A DNA stretch of 64,000 bases. Origin: Pilaira anomala (lineage: Eukaryota > Mucoromycota > Mucoromycetes > Mucorales > Mucoraceae). A program made the translations under genes and the position numbers. The stretch spans positions 124,001 through 188,000 of the forward strand of contig JAIXMQ010000012.1 in assembly GCA_025716855.1 (NCBI GenBank). The letters are read 5' to 3'. Shown here one piece after another: positions 39,119 through 50,439 of this stretch. Position 1 is the stretch's first letter; each line of letters opens with the position of its first letter. Under the pieces are notes generated by a model. It searched no databases. It was not told where the DNA came from and saw nothing but the letters and a program-made list of their open reading frames with translations.

Positions 39119-40135
39119 GAATCAGTTTAGAGGCAAGAAATGAATAATAATAAAAAGTTACTTACCATTATTTCAATCATATTAACGACAATAACAACAA
39201 CTATGCTGAGAATATTGATCCAAGTTGTTAAAGTGTGTTTATCAAAAGACTGAGTGCCTCCAAACACCTCCTACGATATTCGCATGGTTTTACGTGCCAT
39301 TACACCCAGATTAAACTGTACGAACCGCTCGTAAACGATGAGGGAGATGAGTAAGACAAACAGCTTCGTCAAAACCCATGATGACAACTGTTCTGTCCTT
39401 GTGTTTTCAAAATCTAGTAGACCTATACTAGCGGTGGCTCTAAATAATATATGTTAGAATCAGTTTAAAAAAAAAAAAGTTATTGTGTATTTACCTTTCT
39501 TTTTCATCATGTTGAGAGTATCGATTCAAGTTGCAAAAGTGTGTTTATCAAAAGACTGAATATCTCCAAACACCTCCTACGATATTCGCATGGTTTTACG
39601 TGCCATTACACCCAGATTAAACTGTACGAACCGCTCGTAAACGATGAGGGAGATGAATAAGATAAACAGCTTCGTCAAAACCCACGACGACAACCGTTCT
39701 GTTCTTGTGTCTTCAAAATCCAATAGGCCTATACTAGCGGTGGCTCTAAATAATACATGTTAGAACCAGTTTAGAAGCTAAAAAAAAAAAAGTTATTGTG
39801 TATTACCATTTTTTTCATTATATTAACAACGACAGCAACAACTATGCTGATCCAAGATGCCAAAGTGTATTTATCAGAAGACTGAATACCTCCAAGCAAC
39901 TCCTACGATATTCGCATGGTTTTACGTGCCATTACACCCAGATTAAACTGTACGAACCGCTCGTAAACGATAAGGGAGAGGAAAAAGACAAGCAGCTTCG
40001 TCAAAACTTACAATGACAACCATTCTGTAGGCCTATAATAGCTGTATTTCTAAATAACATGTTAAAATCAGTTTAGAAGCTTAAAAAAAATGCTACTTGT
40101 GTATTACGTACCTTTCTTTCCCATCATATTAGCAA
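39119..40135 (-). repeat. tandem array of ~310-340 bp units with invariant 72-bp core and intron-like borders
   Basis: Units start at about 39119, 39457 and 39763, with a partial fourth from about 40064. The core CTCCTACGATATTCGCATGG ... GCTCGTAAACGAT is identical in all three full copies (39268-39339, 39574-39645, 39900-39971), while flanks differ by roughly 10-20 percent. On the minus strand each unit is bordered by a 3' splice-site-like sequence (CTAAC branch-like motif, then TTATTTAG; one copy has TTAAC) and a GTAAGT/GTAAAT/GTAATA donor, giving exon-like segments 39439-39166, 39745-39495 and 40049-39807. Two segments read a membrane-helix-like frame (WVLTKLFVLLISLIVYERF), but it stops inside the core in both, and segment lengths are not in the same phase. 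Best described as a duplicated, possibly decaying or noncoding, spliced exon. Confidence 0.75.
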
Positions 40136-40522
40136 CAACCGCACACCATCACCATCAACAGCACAAGTGTGATCAATTTAGCTTCCTTGACCAAGAAGAA
40201 AAAAAAATAAGAAATATGCCCTTATTCATTTTTTGACAACACATTTTTTTTTTTTTTTTTTACCTTTTGATTTTCAATGAAGCAGGCTCCTTCATGAAAA
40301 AAACTACTTGCTAACAAAAAAGATACACAGATACATAACTTGTCCTCCATAAATGACTTGATCTACAACACCATCATTAAAAGCAACAGCAACAGCCATA
40401 ACAACACCAGGTATAAACAGTAACAGTTACACCGAATTTTCTGACAACAACAATAAATAAAAGAATCCCAGAAACTGGTATTAAAATTTAAAAATTCATG
40501 CAAAGATATACTTTTAACTTAC

Positions 40523-40622
40523 CAAAGGTAAACATTTGTGTTCAGGAACAACTCCTTTGTGAAGCAAATGACAGTTGTGACATAACAAAAAGTAGATATT
40601 TGCACAGTGTAAACGTATGGAA
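40523..40622 (-). other. candidate zinc-ribbon-like exon
   Basis: Bounded on the minus strand by TGTAG acceptor and GTAAGT donor. One open frame reads LHCANIYFLLCHNCHLLHK then GVVPEHKCLPL, with a CxxC pair flanked by Cys and His/Cys. The plus strand is also open here, so the call is weak. Same orientation as the tandem exon-like units downstream. Confidence 0.25.
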
Positions 40623-41039
40623 CTACAGCATTACACTTCAAGAAGTGCTGATAGTGGAATGTCAGAACATTGTGAATGTCCTACGGTACAGAAACCGTTA
40701 CATACATATTACAATCAAATTATAGAACACATACCTTACAAAAAAATAATGGAAAGAGAAAGAAAAAAAAAGGAAAAAGGAAATAGGGAAAAAGTGCTTT
40801 CTTTTTATACCTTTTTTTTATTGTTGTCAATCGATCTTTTTTTTTTTTTTTATCGAATTTTTTTTTTTTTTATCGTATTTTTTCGTGTTTTTTTTCAGGC
40901 TTGCTTTTTTTAAATCGTAATAAAAAGACGAAATGGCAGTTTATATAAATATGTTATATAACTATGGAAAAAAGAGCATCTATCAAGTAAAGGGTGTATA
41001 AATATAACTTTAATATTACTTTTTGATTTGAAAGATTTC

Positions 41040-41075
<36 letters not shown>

Positions 41076-42009
41076 AACTTGCGCATTTTCTAAAAATAGA
41101 AAAAAAAAAGTGTTCAAACTTATAGCCAGCATTTTTTAAAAAATCATCCAATCGAGAGTGGGAGGCATTGTATAAAAAAAGATCAATTTGATAAAGAAGC
41201 TCAAGAGTGTATCCGTATAATATGCAGTCATTGCTAACTCTTGTTAAATAACTGAACACCCAACAATTGTCTCTAGAGAAATTATATGTAGTTGGAGTTA
41301 CTACACACCTAATAAATATTAAAATAATAGGAAACAAATTCTCTTTTAAAAGGCACTCTTCTACTGAGATATCGTTAAATATCTATAGATGTATAACACG
41401 TGTACTGTACATTTATATGGACTATTAAAAACATTGTATCATTATGTTTGTAACTTGGTTTTTTTTTAAAAAAAAAATTTGAAGGTGTAAAGTCAACTCA
41501 ACAAATACGTCCAAGAAATGTTTAGGCCGAAGTCTATCAGTCTGTACTAGAAAGAAATAATAAAAGAAACAAATCATGCTGATGATATATAAAACATGTT
41601 TAAAGAGACAACTAAGTATACGCACTACTGAAACACAAAAGTAAAATACAAAATACATGCTTAATACTTTAAACCCGTTTGATTTTATGCTTTGAGATAG
41701 AAAAGTTTCTGATTATTTAACCTCAGGAAGAGCTCGCATAAGTTAATTAAGCCGTCATCAGTTTTTTATTTACCAGTGTTATACTTTACACTCTTAACTC
41801 TGGTTTAAAAGATTTATCAATTACACTAAAAAAGCAGTTACTTAAAAAAAAATGTTGGTGTTTATATTACCTACACCTGTATGTGTTAATAAATAACGTT
41901 AAATTTTAATGACAACCAGAAATATATGTTAAGTGGTGTTTATTACTGTAACTTAAAGATTAAATATTGCATAAATGTAATGATAATTGCGTCTTATCCG
42001 GACAAAACT

Positions 42010-42026
42010 CACGTGTTATTCACGTG
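42010..42026 (+). promoter_or_regulatory. paired CACGTG boxes upstream of tRNA-Trp
   Basis: CACGTG at 42010-42015 and 42021-42026, exactly 11 bp apart start to start, 54 bp before the tRNA. The same pair with the same 11-bp spacing precedes the tRNA-Leu gene at 63644-63660. CACGTG is the core site for bHLH factors (Cbf1/USF type); here the factor is unknown. Confidence 0.65.
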
Positions 42027-42047
42027 ACTTATTACAAAACTTTTAGG

Positions 42048-42057
42048 TTATATATTT
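42048..42057 (+). promoter_or_regulatory. TATA-like element of tRNA-Trp
   Basis: TTATATATTT begins 33 bp before the mature tRNA. The tRNA-Leu gene has TATAAA at a similar distance (36 bp). Upstream TATA boxes for Pol III genes are known in fission yeast and plants. Confidence 0.5.
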
Positions 42058-42080
42058 AATGTTAATTTTTTAGAAAAAAC

Positions 42081-42153
42081 GGGAGATTGGCTCAATTGGT
42101 AGAGCGTCAGATTCCAAATCTGAAGGTCAAGAGTTCGATTCTCTTATTTCTCA
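42081..42153 (+). tRNA. tRNA-Trp (anticodon CCA), intronless
   Basis: Full cloverleaf: acceptor GGGAGAT pairs with ATTTCTC (two G-U pairs), D stem GCTC/GAGC, anticodon stem TCAGA/TCTGA with loop TTCCAAA, so anticodon CCA at 42114-42116, T stem AAGAG/CTCTT with loop TTCGATT, discriminator A at 42153. A T-rich stretch (ACTTTTTG) follows shortly and can serve as Pol III terminator. Confidence 0.95.
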
Positions 42154-43340
42154 TTAACTTTTTGTTTTTATTTCGTAATTTTTTAAGTAAAGGCCCACTC
42201 TTTAGAAGTTGTTTTCTTTTTTTTGCTTAAGAAAAGAGCTTAAGTTCACTTTGTATTATTAGAGAACAAAAAGTCTTTTAGACTCACTTCAGGGTAAACA
42301 AAAATTTGGCTTTTATTTTTAAAATAAATGCTAATTCAGTTTTAACGAGGCTGACAGAGACAAGTTAGAAGAAGGGGCCCAATTTAATATGTATGTATGT
42401 GTAGACCAAGTTATATATGTAAAATTTACGCATTGGTTGATTTAGGTAAAATAAAAAATTTCGGTATTTTTAATTCTTGTAAGATAAATTCGATTGACTT
42501 AATTTACCGATCATCTCGGCCATCAAGTAGATATACATAAAATTATGATGCTGGTTAAAACGACAAAAAGAAATAGTTTTATTAAAAGCGGGCTCACATA
42601 CATAGTAATGCGTTTTGTTGTAGGTGTTTCGCATAAAGTATATATAGTTCAAGTAGTCGAATTTCTGGATAATTTTACTGTTATGTTTTTTCCTAGTAAA
42701 ATTTTATAGATAACAATAACTCGCTTTCAAAAATCGCGTCGTAATTTACTGTTCTAACTATGAATAAAATGAATTCATTTATTAAGCTGTAAAAACACGA
42801 GAATTAAATGTTACATAGTGAGCCTATGTAGCAAAAAAAAAAAAGAGAGAAAAAAGAAAGAAGATAACTTCAATTGACATATTCGCTAAGCTGAATATAT
42901 TTATATTTAATTTGCGATATATATATATATATATATTAAAAATATTCTTTTAAATGTTAGATCTACAAAAGATGGAAGATAAAAAACCTCGAAGCTATCA
43001 AATAAAGATATCCAAAGGTCTATATATTTATTTAGAACTCTAAGTTGCAATAAACAGAATGATACATGAAAAGAAAGGTTTTTGGTTGTTTTCTTTTAGA
43101 CCAAAACCTCATATTAAGCAGAAAGAATAAGCGAGACTAACGAATACTTCAAAATGCTGGATAACTATACCAACTTGACAATATTGGATAGCATACGCAT
43201 CAATAAACACTGTACTTTACCTTTCATCGGGTATCAAAATGTGACTTTAGATTTCTCCAGTTTTGATTGCCCACCCTGCTATATTTGTTTTTGAGTGAAA
43301 AAAAAAAAAGCCAGGTTCTCTGATTATAATAAACTTCAAA
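42154..43340. other. intergenic, tRNA-Trp to bL27m
   Basis: 1.2 kb with no supported gene. A TA dinucleotide run lies near 42919-42937. The region just upstream of 43341 should hold the bL27 promoter. Confidence 0.45.
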
Positions 43341-43973
43341 ATGTCATTGCTGAATCGTGCTTTCACCCAGCTCAGCTCAACAACTGTGAGAAGCAGCCAA
43401 TGGACAAATAACGCCAGACCTATTATTACACCTTTATTGAAATCCACCACAGGTTAGAGAAACTTTGACAGTAACCCCTAGGTTGTAAAAAAAAAAAAAT
43501 TTAACCCTTGAATTTTTTTTTTATGTGATCGTAGAAATGAGCCAAGTACGTTGGGCTACCAAAAAATCTGGTGGTTCTTCTCGTAACGGTCGAGATTCTG
43601 CCGGTAGAAGATTAGGTGTTAAGAAATTTGGTGGACAAGAAGTTATTCCCGGTAATATTATTGTTCGTCAAAGAGGTACTAAATTCCATGCTGGTGATAA
43701 TGTAAGTGTATATATATAGAGAAAGAGAGAAATTATTGAAAAAAAAAAGAGGAACATGAACTGATGTGTAAATATAAAATTTGATAGGTTGGTATGGGTA
43801 AAGATCATACACTTTTCGCACTTGAACCTGGATACGTTCATTTTTATAAAGATCCACAACAACCTAAGCGTAGATTAGTCGGTATTGTTTACGAACGTGA
43901 AGCAACACTTCCTATTCCTCACGATCAACCCAAGCCTAGAAAATTTGATTTGATTGACTTGAACACTTTATAA
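43341..43973 (+). CDS. mitochondrial large-subunit ribosomal protein bL27m
   Basis: Mitoribosome large-subunit protein of the L27 family, near the peptidyl transferase centre. Three exons, 43341-43452, 43535-43701, 43788-43973, give 154 aa. Residues 1 to about 45 are a basic, Ser/Thr-rich, acid-poor presequence typical of mitochondrial import. Then comes the L27 signature: [60 protein letters not shown]. The ATKK start of the mature protein follows the presequence directly. A short tail ([14 protein letters not shown]) extends past the bacterial length. Known as MRP7 in budding yeast. Confidence 0.95.
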
Positions 43974-45643
43974 AAATTTAATTTGTCGATAAAAGAAAAG
44001 AGAAAAAAAAAGTTACATGATAAAACAATAAAAAATAGATGTATATAAAATAGTCATTAAATGGGACTTTTTTCTTCTACAATATTCAAGTATAGACCTA
44101 TCGCTCTTTACGATATACAATATTAGCTATAAATCTATCGTTCGTTACTATATAAATTGTTAGATATAGTCATGCTTATCTGTTTTTAAGGATTTGTCCT
44201 GTGTGACATTATAAATTCTTCTTGAATTTTCCGATACGATTTTATTATCATTTGCTGCTGTAATTACTTTCTAACTTTGAAAACAAATTTCATTCGTGAT
44301 CAAGCAACAAACTCCAACCTACAAATAAGGCTCCTATGAGCTATAGCTTCTTCAGAAAAGCTATTATCCTTGGTTTGAAGAACTTATGTGTTTTTTTTTT
44401 GCAAAGCTATTCTTTTGAATCTGATATCCCCTATATAATAAAATAAGGGAAACCATAAAAAGCGGATATAGCTGAAAAGTACTGAGTGCGGTCATCGAGC
44501 CCACTCCTGGTGCGAGCCTATTTTTAAGAAAAGCATACTGCAACGTAGTGAAGGTCCAAATTTTTTACTGCAATTGACTTGTAGTAGCATATATGGTCGT
44601 CTAGCCAATTAAAACGCAGTTTATTTTCTAACTCCGCAAGATTTTTTTTTGAAAAATGTTGCCATGGACCCCCTTTGGATTTTTCCAAAAATCAGAAATA
44701 CCGATATATCTTCACATTAAAAAGGTTTTAGACCTTAGGTTTTTAGTTAAACTAAATGTAGAATTTTGTGCTCTTTCTAATGATGTAAAAATTAGAATAG
44801 AATTATAACAAATATTATTATTTATTATAGGAAAACAAAATTGCAGTTTTTGTTAGAGCAAGTATATTTTTTATATACAAAAATATACATTTCTATATAT
44901 AGAAAGATGCAGATGAAAATTCTGTATTGTATGAATGTCATATTGTATAAAAAAATATTTGATATCAAGGCACTTTACTTTGACGAGAAAAAAATTCGGA
45001 TCCGGATTTCGATTTTTTTTTATTTCATGAAGACTTTTGTTCAGCCAATCAAATCGAGCCAAAAATAATTTTGTACTAAAAAAAAAAAAAAAAACAGTTA
45101 TTTCATATCACTTCTTTCTTTAATCCTCTTTGAATATCGTCAAGCTTTCAAGTTGAGGATTTCAACTAATATATAGCAGATATATTGAAAGTTAGTAATC
45201 TTCAAATATTGACCAAGATCGATATAATCAGATTTAAAGTCTGAACTGGAGAGAAGATATTATACAAATTAGATTTTTTTTTTTATTAAAAATTGCTCAT
45301 GTGTAAATAAATCTTTTCTATTAACTTTTTACATTATCTCAAGTATATTATCGTTACTTATCAAGTTGTACGCTTGATACCCCGAAACTTTTTTTTTCTA
45401 GAGCAAAATGATAACATCTGATTGAAAAACAGAGTACAACTTCATTTATTAAGACTTCCAGTCATTCAATATGATTATTTATAACCTCTCTAAAGCAATG
45501 ATCGCTCTCTATCTTTACTAAATGTCACACCAAGGTCCGCACGCATTAAAGCAGCGCATTCACAAAAGCAAATTATGCAATGTATAATTTTTTTTTTAAA
45601 AAAAAGAGGGATAAAAAGGATGCATTATATATTTTATTATTAT
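43974..45643. other. convergent intergenic region with dispersed repeat copy B
   Basis: 1.7 kb between the bL27 and Brx1 stops. Holds a dispersed repeat copy (44664-45057). A less AT-rich patch near 44485-44520 has no RNA-like fold that I can see. Confidence 0.5.
44664..45057 (+). repeat. dispersed noncoding repeat, copy B
   Basis: Diverged copy of the element at 23755-24130 in the same orientation. Its 3' part, from GGCACTTTACTTTGACGAG through CGGATCC to CAGCCAATCAAATC, also matches the minus strand of 63895-64000. No coding capacity seen. Confidence 0.78.
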
Positions 45644-46593
45644 TTACTGGAAGACACGTCTATCACTAGCTTCTGTTTCTCTACTTTCCTCGGCCATTGC
45701 AATTCTAGCTTCACGTTCACTTTGATTCTTTTGTCTAAGACTGTACTTTTGAAGTTTATCCTTACGAAGTGATTGACGTACGAAATTAGGATGAACGAAT
45801 TCAGGGTTTTCGAATACAGTGGGTCCACCGAAAGATCCTTCAAAGATACGAATAGGCGTAAGACAGAAACGAGGACCAATCTCGACTAATGAGATGTCTT
45901 CTTTATCCGTCAAAGGATTAAATCCAGGTGTATTGGCAGGTGTCTTTTCAACAATTTGATAATTTCTGAACCAGACCTTGTTATCCACAATCGAGAAAGA
46001 TAACACATGATCAACAAAAGGCTTTGAACGTCTAGATCCTTTAGGTACATTAAAGACTTGTCCTAAAAGTTCCTTTAAAAGACTCCAATGAGGTGCAGAA
46101 TCAAATGTCTTATCAAATGATAAAATGTGTCTGGAGCCCTTTAAACAATTACCAGTCATCTTTAACTCATCCATGGTATGCAAGTTTTGAAGATGAAACT
46201 TGACTGAAGGACCATTAGGTGTCTTTGCCATCCAAACATACAAATCCTGCTTCTTTCTAACTTCGAAAAATACTGCATTGTTACAGTTGTTAAGATCCGC
46301 CAACTCATTCAAAATGTAGAGGTTGTTCTTTGTATCAAGTTTAGCATCTTTCTTGGAGTGAGGCATTAAACTCTCGAGATCGGTAAGTAAATGACGATAA
46401 CTATATAAAAAGTTTTTTTTTTTTTTTTTTAGTATTTTGACAGATCCACTTTTTTTATCTTAAAAACGTACCGGAAAGTAACACCACGAGAAGATAACAT
46501 CATAACTCTTTGTTTGTTAATTCTCTTATCCTTGGATTTGCGGTCATTGGATTTTGTTTTGACCAATTCGGCGGCTTTATATAAAGTGGACAT
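45644..46593 (-). CDS. BRX1: ribosome biogenesis protein Brx1 (Brix domain)
   Basis: Nucleolar factor for 60S subunit assembly. Two exons on minus, 46593-46472 and 46400-45644, 292 aa. Begins MSTLYKAAELVKTKS, then NKQRVMMLSSRGVTFRYRHL, the conserved start of the Brix domain; later landmarks are NNAVFFEVRKKQDLYVWMAK, LGQVFNVPKGSRRSKPFVDH and EIGPRFCLTPIRIFEGSFGG. The tail is Lys/Arg/Glu-rich as in orthologues. The start at 46591-46593 is chosen because an ATG within exon 2 would remove the first Brix strand. Confidence 0.94.
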
Positions 46594-46623
46594 GGCGTGT
46601 TTGTTGTATGTAATATGAAAAGG

Positions 46624-46656
<33 letters not shown>

Positions 46657-47079
46657 TCCATATATTTTTTCTTTTAGGAAGAAATAAGCCACCATAAACA
46701 GTCTCCGCAAAACAGTCCAGCTATACAATCCAGTAACTTAACAATTGCATTGCTACAAGAAAGAAGAGGTGTGTATTCTTGTTTACTATGATATACATTT
46801 GATTTAAAAAGTATAATATATCTTTGTTAGAGGTTTGAAAAAAAAGTAGCCCATCTATTCACAAACAAGAGCGAGAGAGAGAAAAAAAAGAAATTAGTTT
46901 TTTTTTATTAAATTGTAGGTGCCTAACTTTTGGGAGAATTGATTTTACCACAATTGGTATAATTATAAAAAGAAAAAATAAATTAAAAAAAGAAAAAGTG
47001 TGTGTGTGTGTGTGTGTTGTGTCTACTATATGAAAATTTGTTATATGTATATATATATATAATTCTAAAAAAAAAAAGT
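46594..47079. other. intergenic, Ynd1-like stop to Brx1 start
   Basis: 486 bp on which Brx1 has its promoter. Contains a run of 28 A (46627-46654), a GT dinucleotide run near 47000-47016 and TA repeats near 47048-47060. Confidence 0.5.
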
Positions 47080-49609
47080 CTATTCATTCTCTTCCTTCCT
47101 CTTTCTTCGTTCATCTAAACTACCTCTTGGACTTGCCCTCGGACTCGCTAATCGACTTGAACTCTGTTGTAACCAAGTAGCCGCCGGATTTTCAACTAAA
47201 GGTCCATCATTCATGATATAGTCTTCTTCATCCGATTGTTCATGGATAATGAACCCCATACGGGATCGAGTTCGGCTCACATCACTAGCCGCTAACGGTG
47301 AAGGTGATCGATCAATACTAGCTGCATTCAATCCATTCAAGTTGGGTGAACTACTATTACGTGCTGTCAAATTAGATGCACTTCCATTTCGGTTCGCTAG
47401 TCCAAGTGCACTTGACGTTCTAAACGGTAACACACTCGATCCTTCTACTACATCTCCCATTTTATAGATACCCGTATGGCTATCTCCACTGTATCGTTTC
47501 TTACTCCAGTATTGCTTTGATATCACACTAGGTGATTTATTAGGTGTACCAAGCACATTCGTTCCCATATTAATCGATACATTCGTATCGTTTCCTGCCG
47601 TATTTAAACTAGTGTTATCATCAAACGTCTCCATATCAACCGGTATTGTACTACTAACGCTTGTATATTGTGCATTGCTTCGTAATGCTCTTGAAGCCCA
47701 ATGGCGCATCGTTACAGTCGACCGAGATAAAGTCTGTGATAACTGAGATAAATAACTGATCGGGTTCCAAGAAAAAGATGATGAACTAACAGGCTCTGAT
47801 CCTAAAATACCTCCAGCAGCACCTACATTATTTCTATAGTTGCGTCGTTTACGAATATTTTTAAATGTAAACCAAAAGAAAAACACACAAACAAACATGA
47901 ACAATGCTACACCCGCGGCTGTATGTTTTGATGTATTTCTTACATCGTTTAAAAACCCATTTTTCGATGAATTCACATGTCCATGATTGGATCCTTGAGA
48001 TACACCATCCGCAATTTCATGGGCTCCTTCATCGTCTGTACTATGACCTAAAAACCCGTCCTGATGATCGATCAATGGAATTTTACTTGCAACGTGTAAT
48101 AACATAGCCCCTAGTGTCCAAGAGACTTGTATATCGTTGATCGTATCAATACTTTGAAATGGTGGGTTCCAGTTCTTGGATTCTACACTCGAGATCGTTT
48201 GTTCTAAAAGAGCTTGATCTTCAGTCAAGTTTTGATGATGTCCACTTGGATTCTGTATACGTGGAATTTCAATACCCTCATGCAAGATATTAACAATCCA
48301 AGCCGATTTAAAGCATTGCATTTGATATCGATGTAATTCGGCTGTGCTAATCTCTTTATTCTTTGTCACCAACGTCCAATCTCTACTACAATAATCCGAT
48401 GCCTTATTTTCATATTCTATAAAATCATATACGCCACCTAAGCCCAATATATCATGTGATGAATACCAGTACTCTGAGATCCCCACAAACTTATTGACAG
48501 ACCAATCAATATTAGGTGTATGCACTCCATTAAATAAACATGGTTTCGTAGGACAATCCGCGTCCTTATTCAATAAAGGTTCCGTATACTCTATACATTG
48601 TTCAAAATTACCTGTACCATGTAAAGAAAGTGATACACTGGTCGAGGTAGCATCCGTCACATTCAAATTGAGCGGTAAACAAGGATCATCTAGGTGAAGT
48701 AAATGATGTTCATCAAGTAAATTCTTACCGGTTGAGGTAGCATACAATTTCTTGACTCTATCTTCAAGGTATCTTCTACGTGCCTCGTTACTACCATAAC
48801 CCAAAAATGTCGTGACAAATACATCGTAACTGACTGTTCTACCATCTAATGTATGTAATTCAATATGTGTCAAGTCATCCATATGTTCTTGCTTTTGATG
48901 ATGTTCGGGTTCAAAAGCAATTTGGGCAGAGGCTCCACCCATATCTAAAAATCCAAACGTATGATGTTGCTCAATTTTTTCATCTTTTGTCTTTTCTGTA
49001 TACGCTTTAATGCTACTATCAAAACCACCCATCAAGTAATTGACAGATACCCAGCCATAGACACCTTCTAATTCTCCTGGAATGATACGAACATGACTTT
49101 CGCAATCGCTAATAAAGAAATTCGTGTGCTCTCGCATGTACGTACAGGTAGCACTTAGTAATTCCGTTTGTTCTTTCTCTGGTAATAATCGCATACCGGC
49201 TGTTGCCATCAGGAAAATAGGTGTGGTAGCATGGCTTTCGATAGGTACTACTTCTTTTGAAAATCCAAGTAAATCGTCTAAATGTTCTCCAATTTCGTGT
49301 GGTCTGGTACCAAATGTAGATATACCTTTTTATATTTTTTGCTTAAGAAAGTATAGAAACTAAATTATTTTTTTTTAATTTTTTACCTGGTTCTTCCCGA
49401 CTTGTCCATTTCAGACCATCTTGGTCACCTCTTTCGACAATAGGTATCTTTCCTTTCAATTCTTCTACATTGAATGAGTTTTTAGCGAATTCATGATCTT
49501 TCCAAGAATAAACGTATATTCTTGAGCCAGATGAGCCAGCATCTATAATAACTCCATATTTTCTATTCTGTAACCATTCTTCTGGTGTCGTTTTACTACT
49601 CAACGACAT
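47080..49609 (-). CDS. YND1: Golgi apyrase / GDA1-CD39 nucleoside phosphatase, Ynd1-like
   Basis: Hydrolyses nucleoside di-/triphosphates in the Golgi lumen, removing GDP/UDP left by glycosyltransferases. Exons on minus 49609-49387 and 49325-47080, 822 aa. All apyrase-conserved regions visible: ACR1 DAGSSGSRIYVYSW (from residue 23), ACR2 LMATAGMRLLP, ACR3 PGELEGVYGWVSVNYLMGG, ACR4 FGFLDMGGASAQIAFEP. A single membrane helix lies at about 541-560 (GVALFMFVCVFFFWFTF) with a KNIRKRRN stop-transfer; about 260 Ser/Asn-rich residues follow as a cytosolic tail. No N-terminal helix is present; a C-terminal anchor with a long cytosolic tail is the Ynd1 rather than Gda1 topology. Confidence 0.92.
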
Positions 49610-50439
49610 TGCTCTTTTATTTTTTTTTTAAATATGTAAAAGAAAGAAATAATAATAATAATAAAAAAAAAAAAAAAGAAGGGCCACTTTGAATCCCAGG
49701 TTTATTTCAAAAAAACACAAAAAGATTATTTGTTGCACAAATTTAACAGTTAAATGCATATCAATAATTCCCCTTTATTTTGTCAAAAGAGCATCTTTTT
49801 TCCTTCTTTCTTTCGATGACGGCATAAAATGTTGCAGGGATATAATTATCTCAAGATTTAAATTAAAGATGAGAAAGGGAGAGAAAGAGAAAAGGTTTTT
49901 AAATGTGCGTAGGCAGTATATGTACATAGGCGCGTGTGTTACCTGGTATTTATTTAGCAAATGATTATGTTTTAATCAACTCCAAGCCGATATTTACTCA
50001 CAGTATAGTGTCGGGAAAGATAATCCCTAAAAATCAATACGGTTTGTGTAAACAAACAATTAAACACCAGCCAACGAAAATGCAAAGTATATCTCAAGTA
50101 AATATTGATCTACGCAGAAAGTATAAAAAAAGAGTTCGTTATCTTTTTTTTTTTTTTCTTGATAGGAGAAATATACTTGTTTACTAGCTGAAAATAGATT
50201 TTTGTACAAACTAAAAGCAAGGAGGATAATAATATGAAATAATCAAGTTGAATTGTGCGATTTTACATTTTGAACAAAATACAGTGGTTTGAATAAATAT
50301 TCTGTCATTTTTATCCAATCAAATCAAGCTTAATACAAGTCACTGATTTGTAAAAAAAACGAATTTAAAGACGAAAAAAAAAAAAAAAAAAGTTTTTCTC
50401 TCTTCTTTTCTTTTTGCATACCATATATATATATATATA
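49610..50439. other. divergent promoter region, YND1 / SLC35F5-like
   Basis: 830 bp with no supported exon. Contains a poly(A) tract near 49662-49677, another near 50374-50391, and an ATATATAT run directly before the ATG at 50440. Confidence 0.45.

Larger units (their letters stand above)
38776..42080. other. repeat-rich region upstream of Swd1
   Basis: 3.3 kb holding a short 16-bp tandem repeat, a three-copy ~310-340 bp tandem array with a partial fourth copy, homopolymer tracts, and several minus-strand exon-like segments (near 40523-40622, 41100-41310 and 41480-41546) with good splice signals. I could not assemble a complete gene. Confidence 0.6.

Noticed and set aside
39798..40016. 72-codon + strand frame across the tandem-array core
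   Set aside because: The frame closes early in the other two copies and the core is identical at the nucleotide level, so no codon-level selection can be seen; intron-like borders favour the minus strand.
39119..40135. CRISPR-like or satellite array
   Set aside because: Fungal context, long diverged units and only three copies; neither short direct repeats with unique spacers nor a satellite.
40498..40913. Two overlapping + strand frames downstream of the array
   Set aside because: No start/splice arrangement joins them; the same DNA is open and has better splice signals on the minus strand. Left as unresolved.
44485..44520. GC-richer patch resembling a tRNA or rRNA fragment
   Set aside because: No paired acceptor or T stem; no recognisable rRNA signature.
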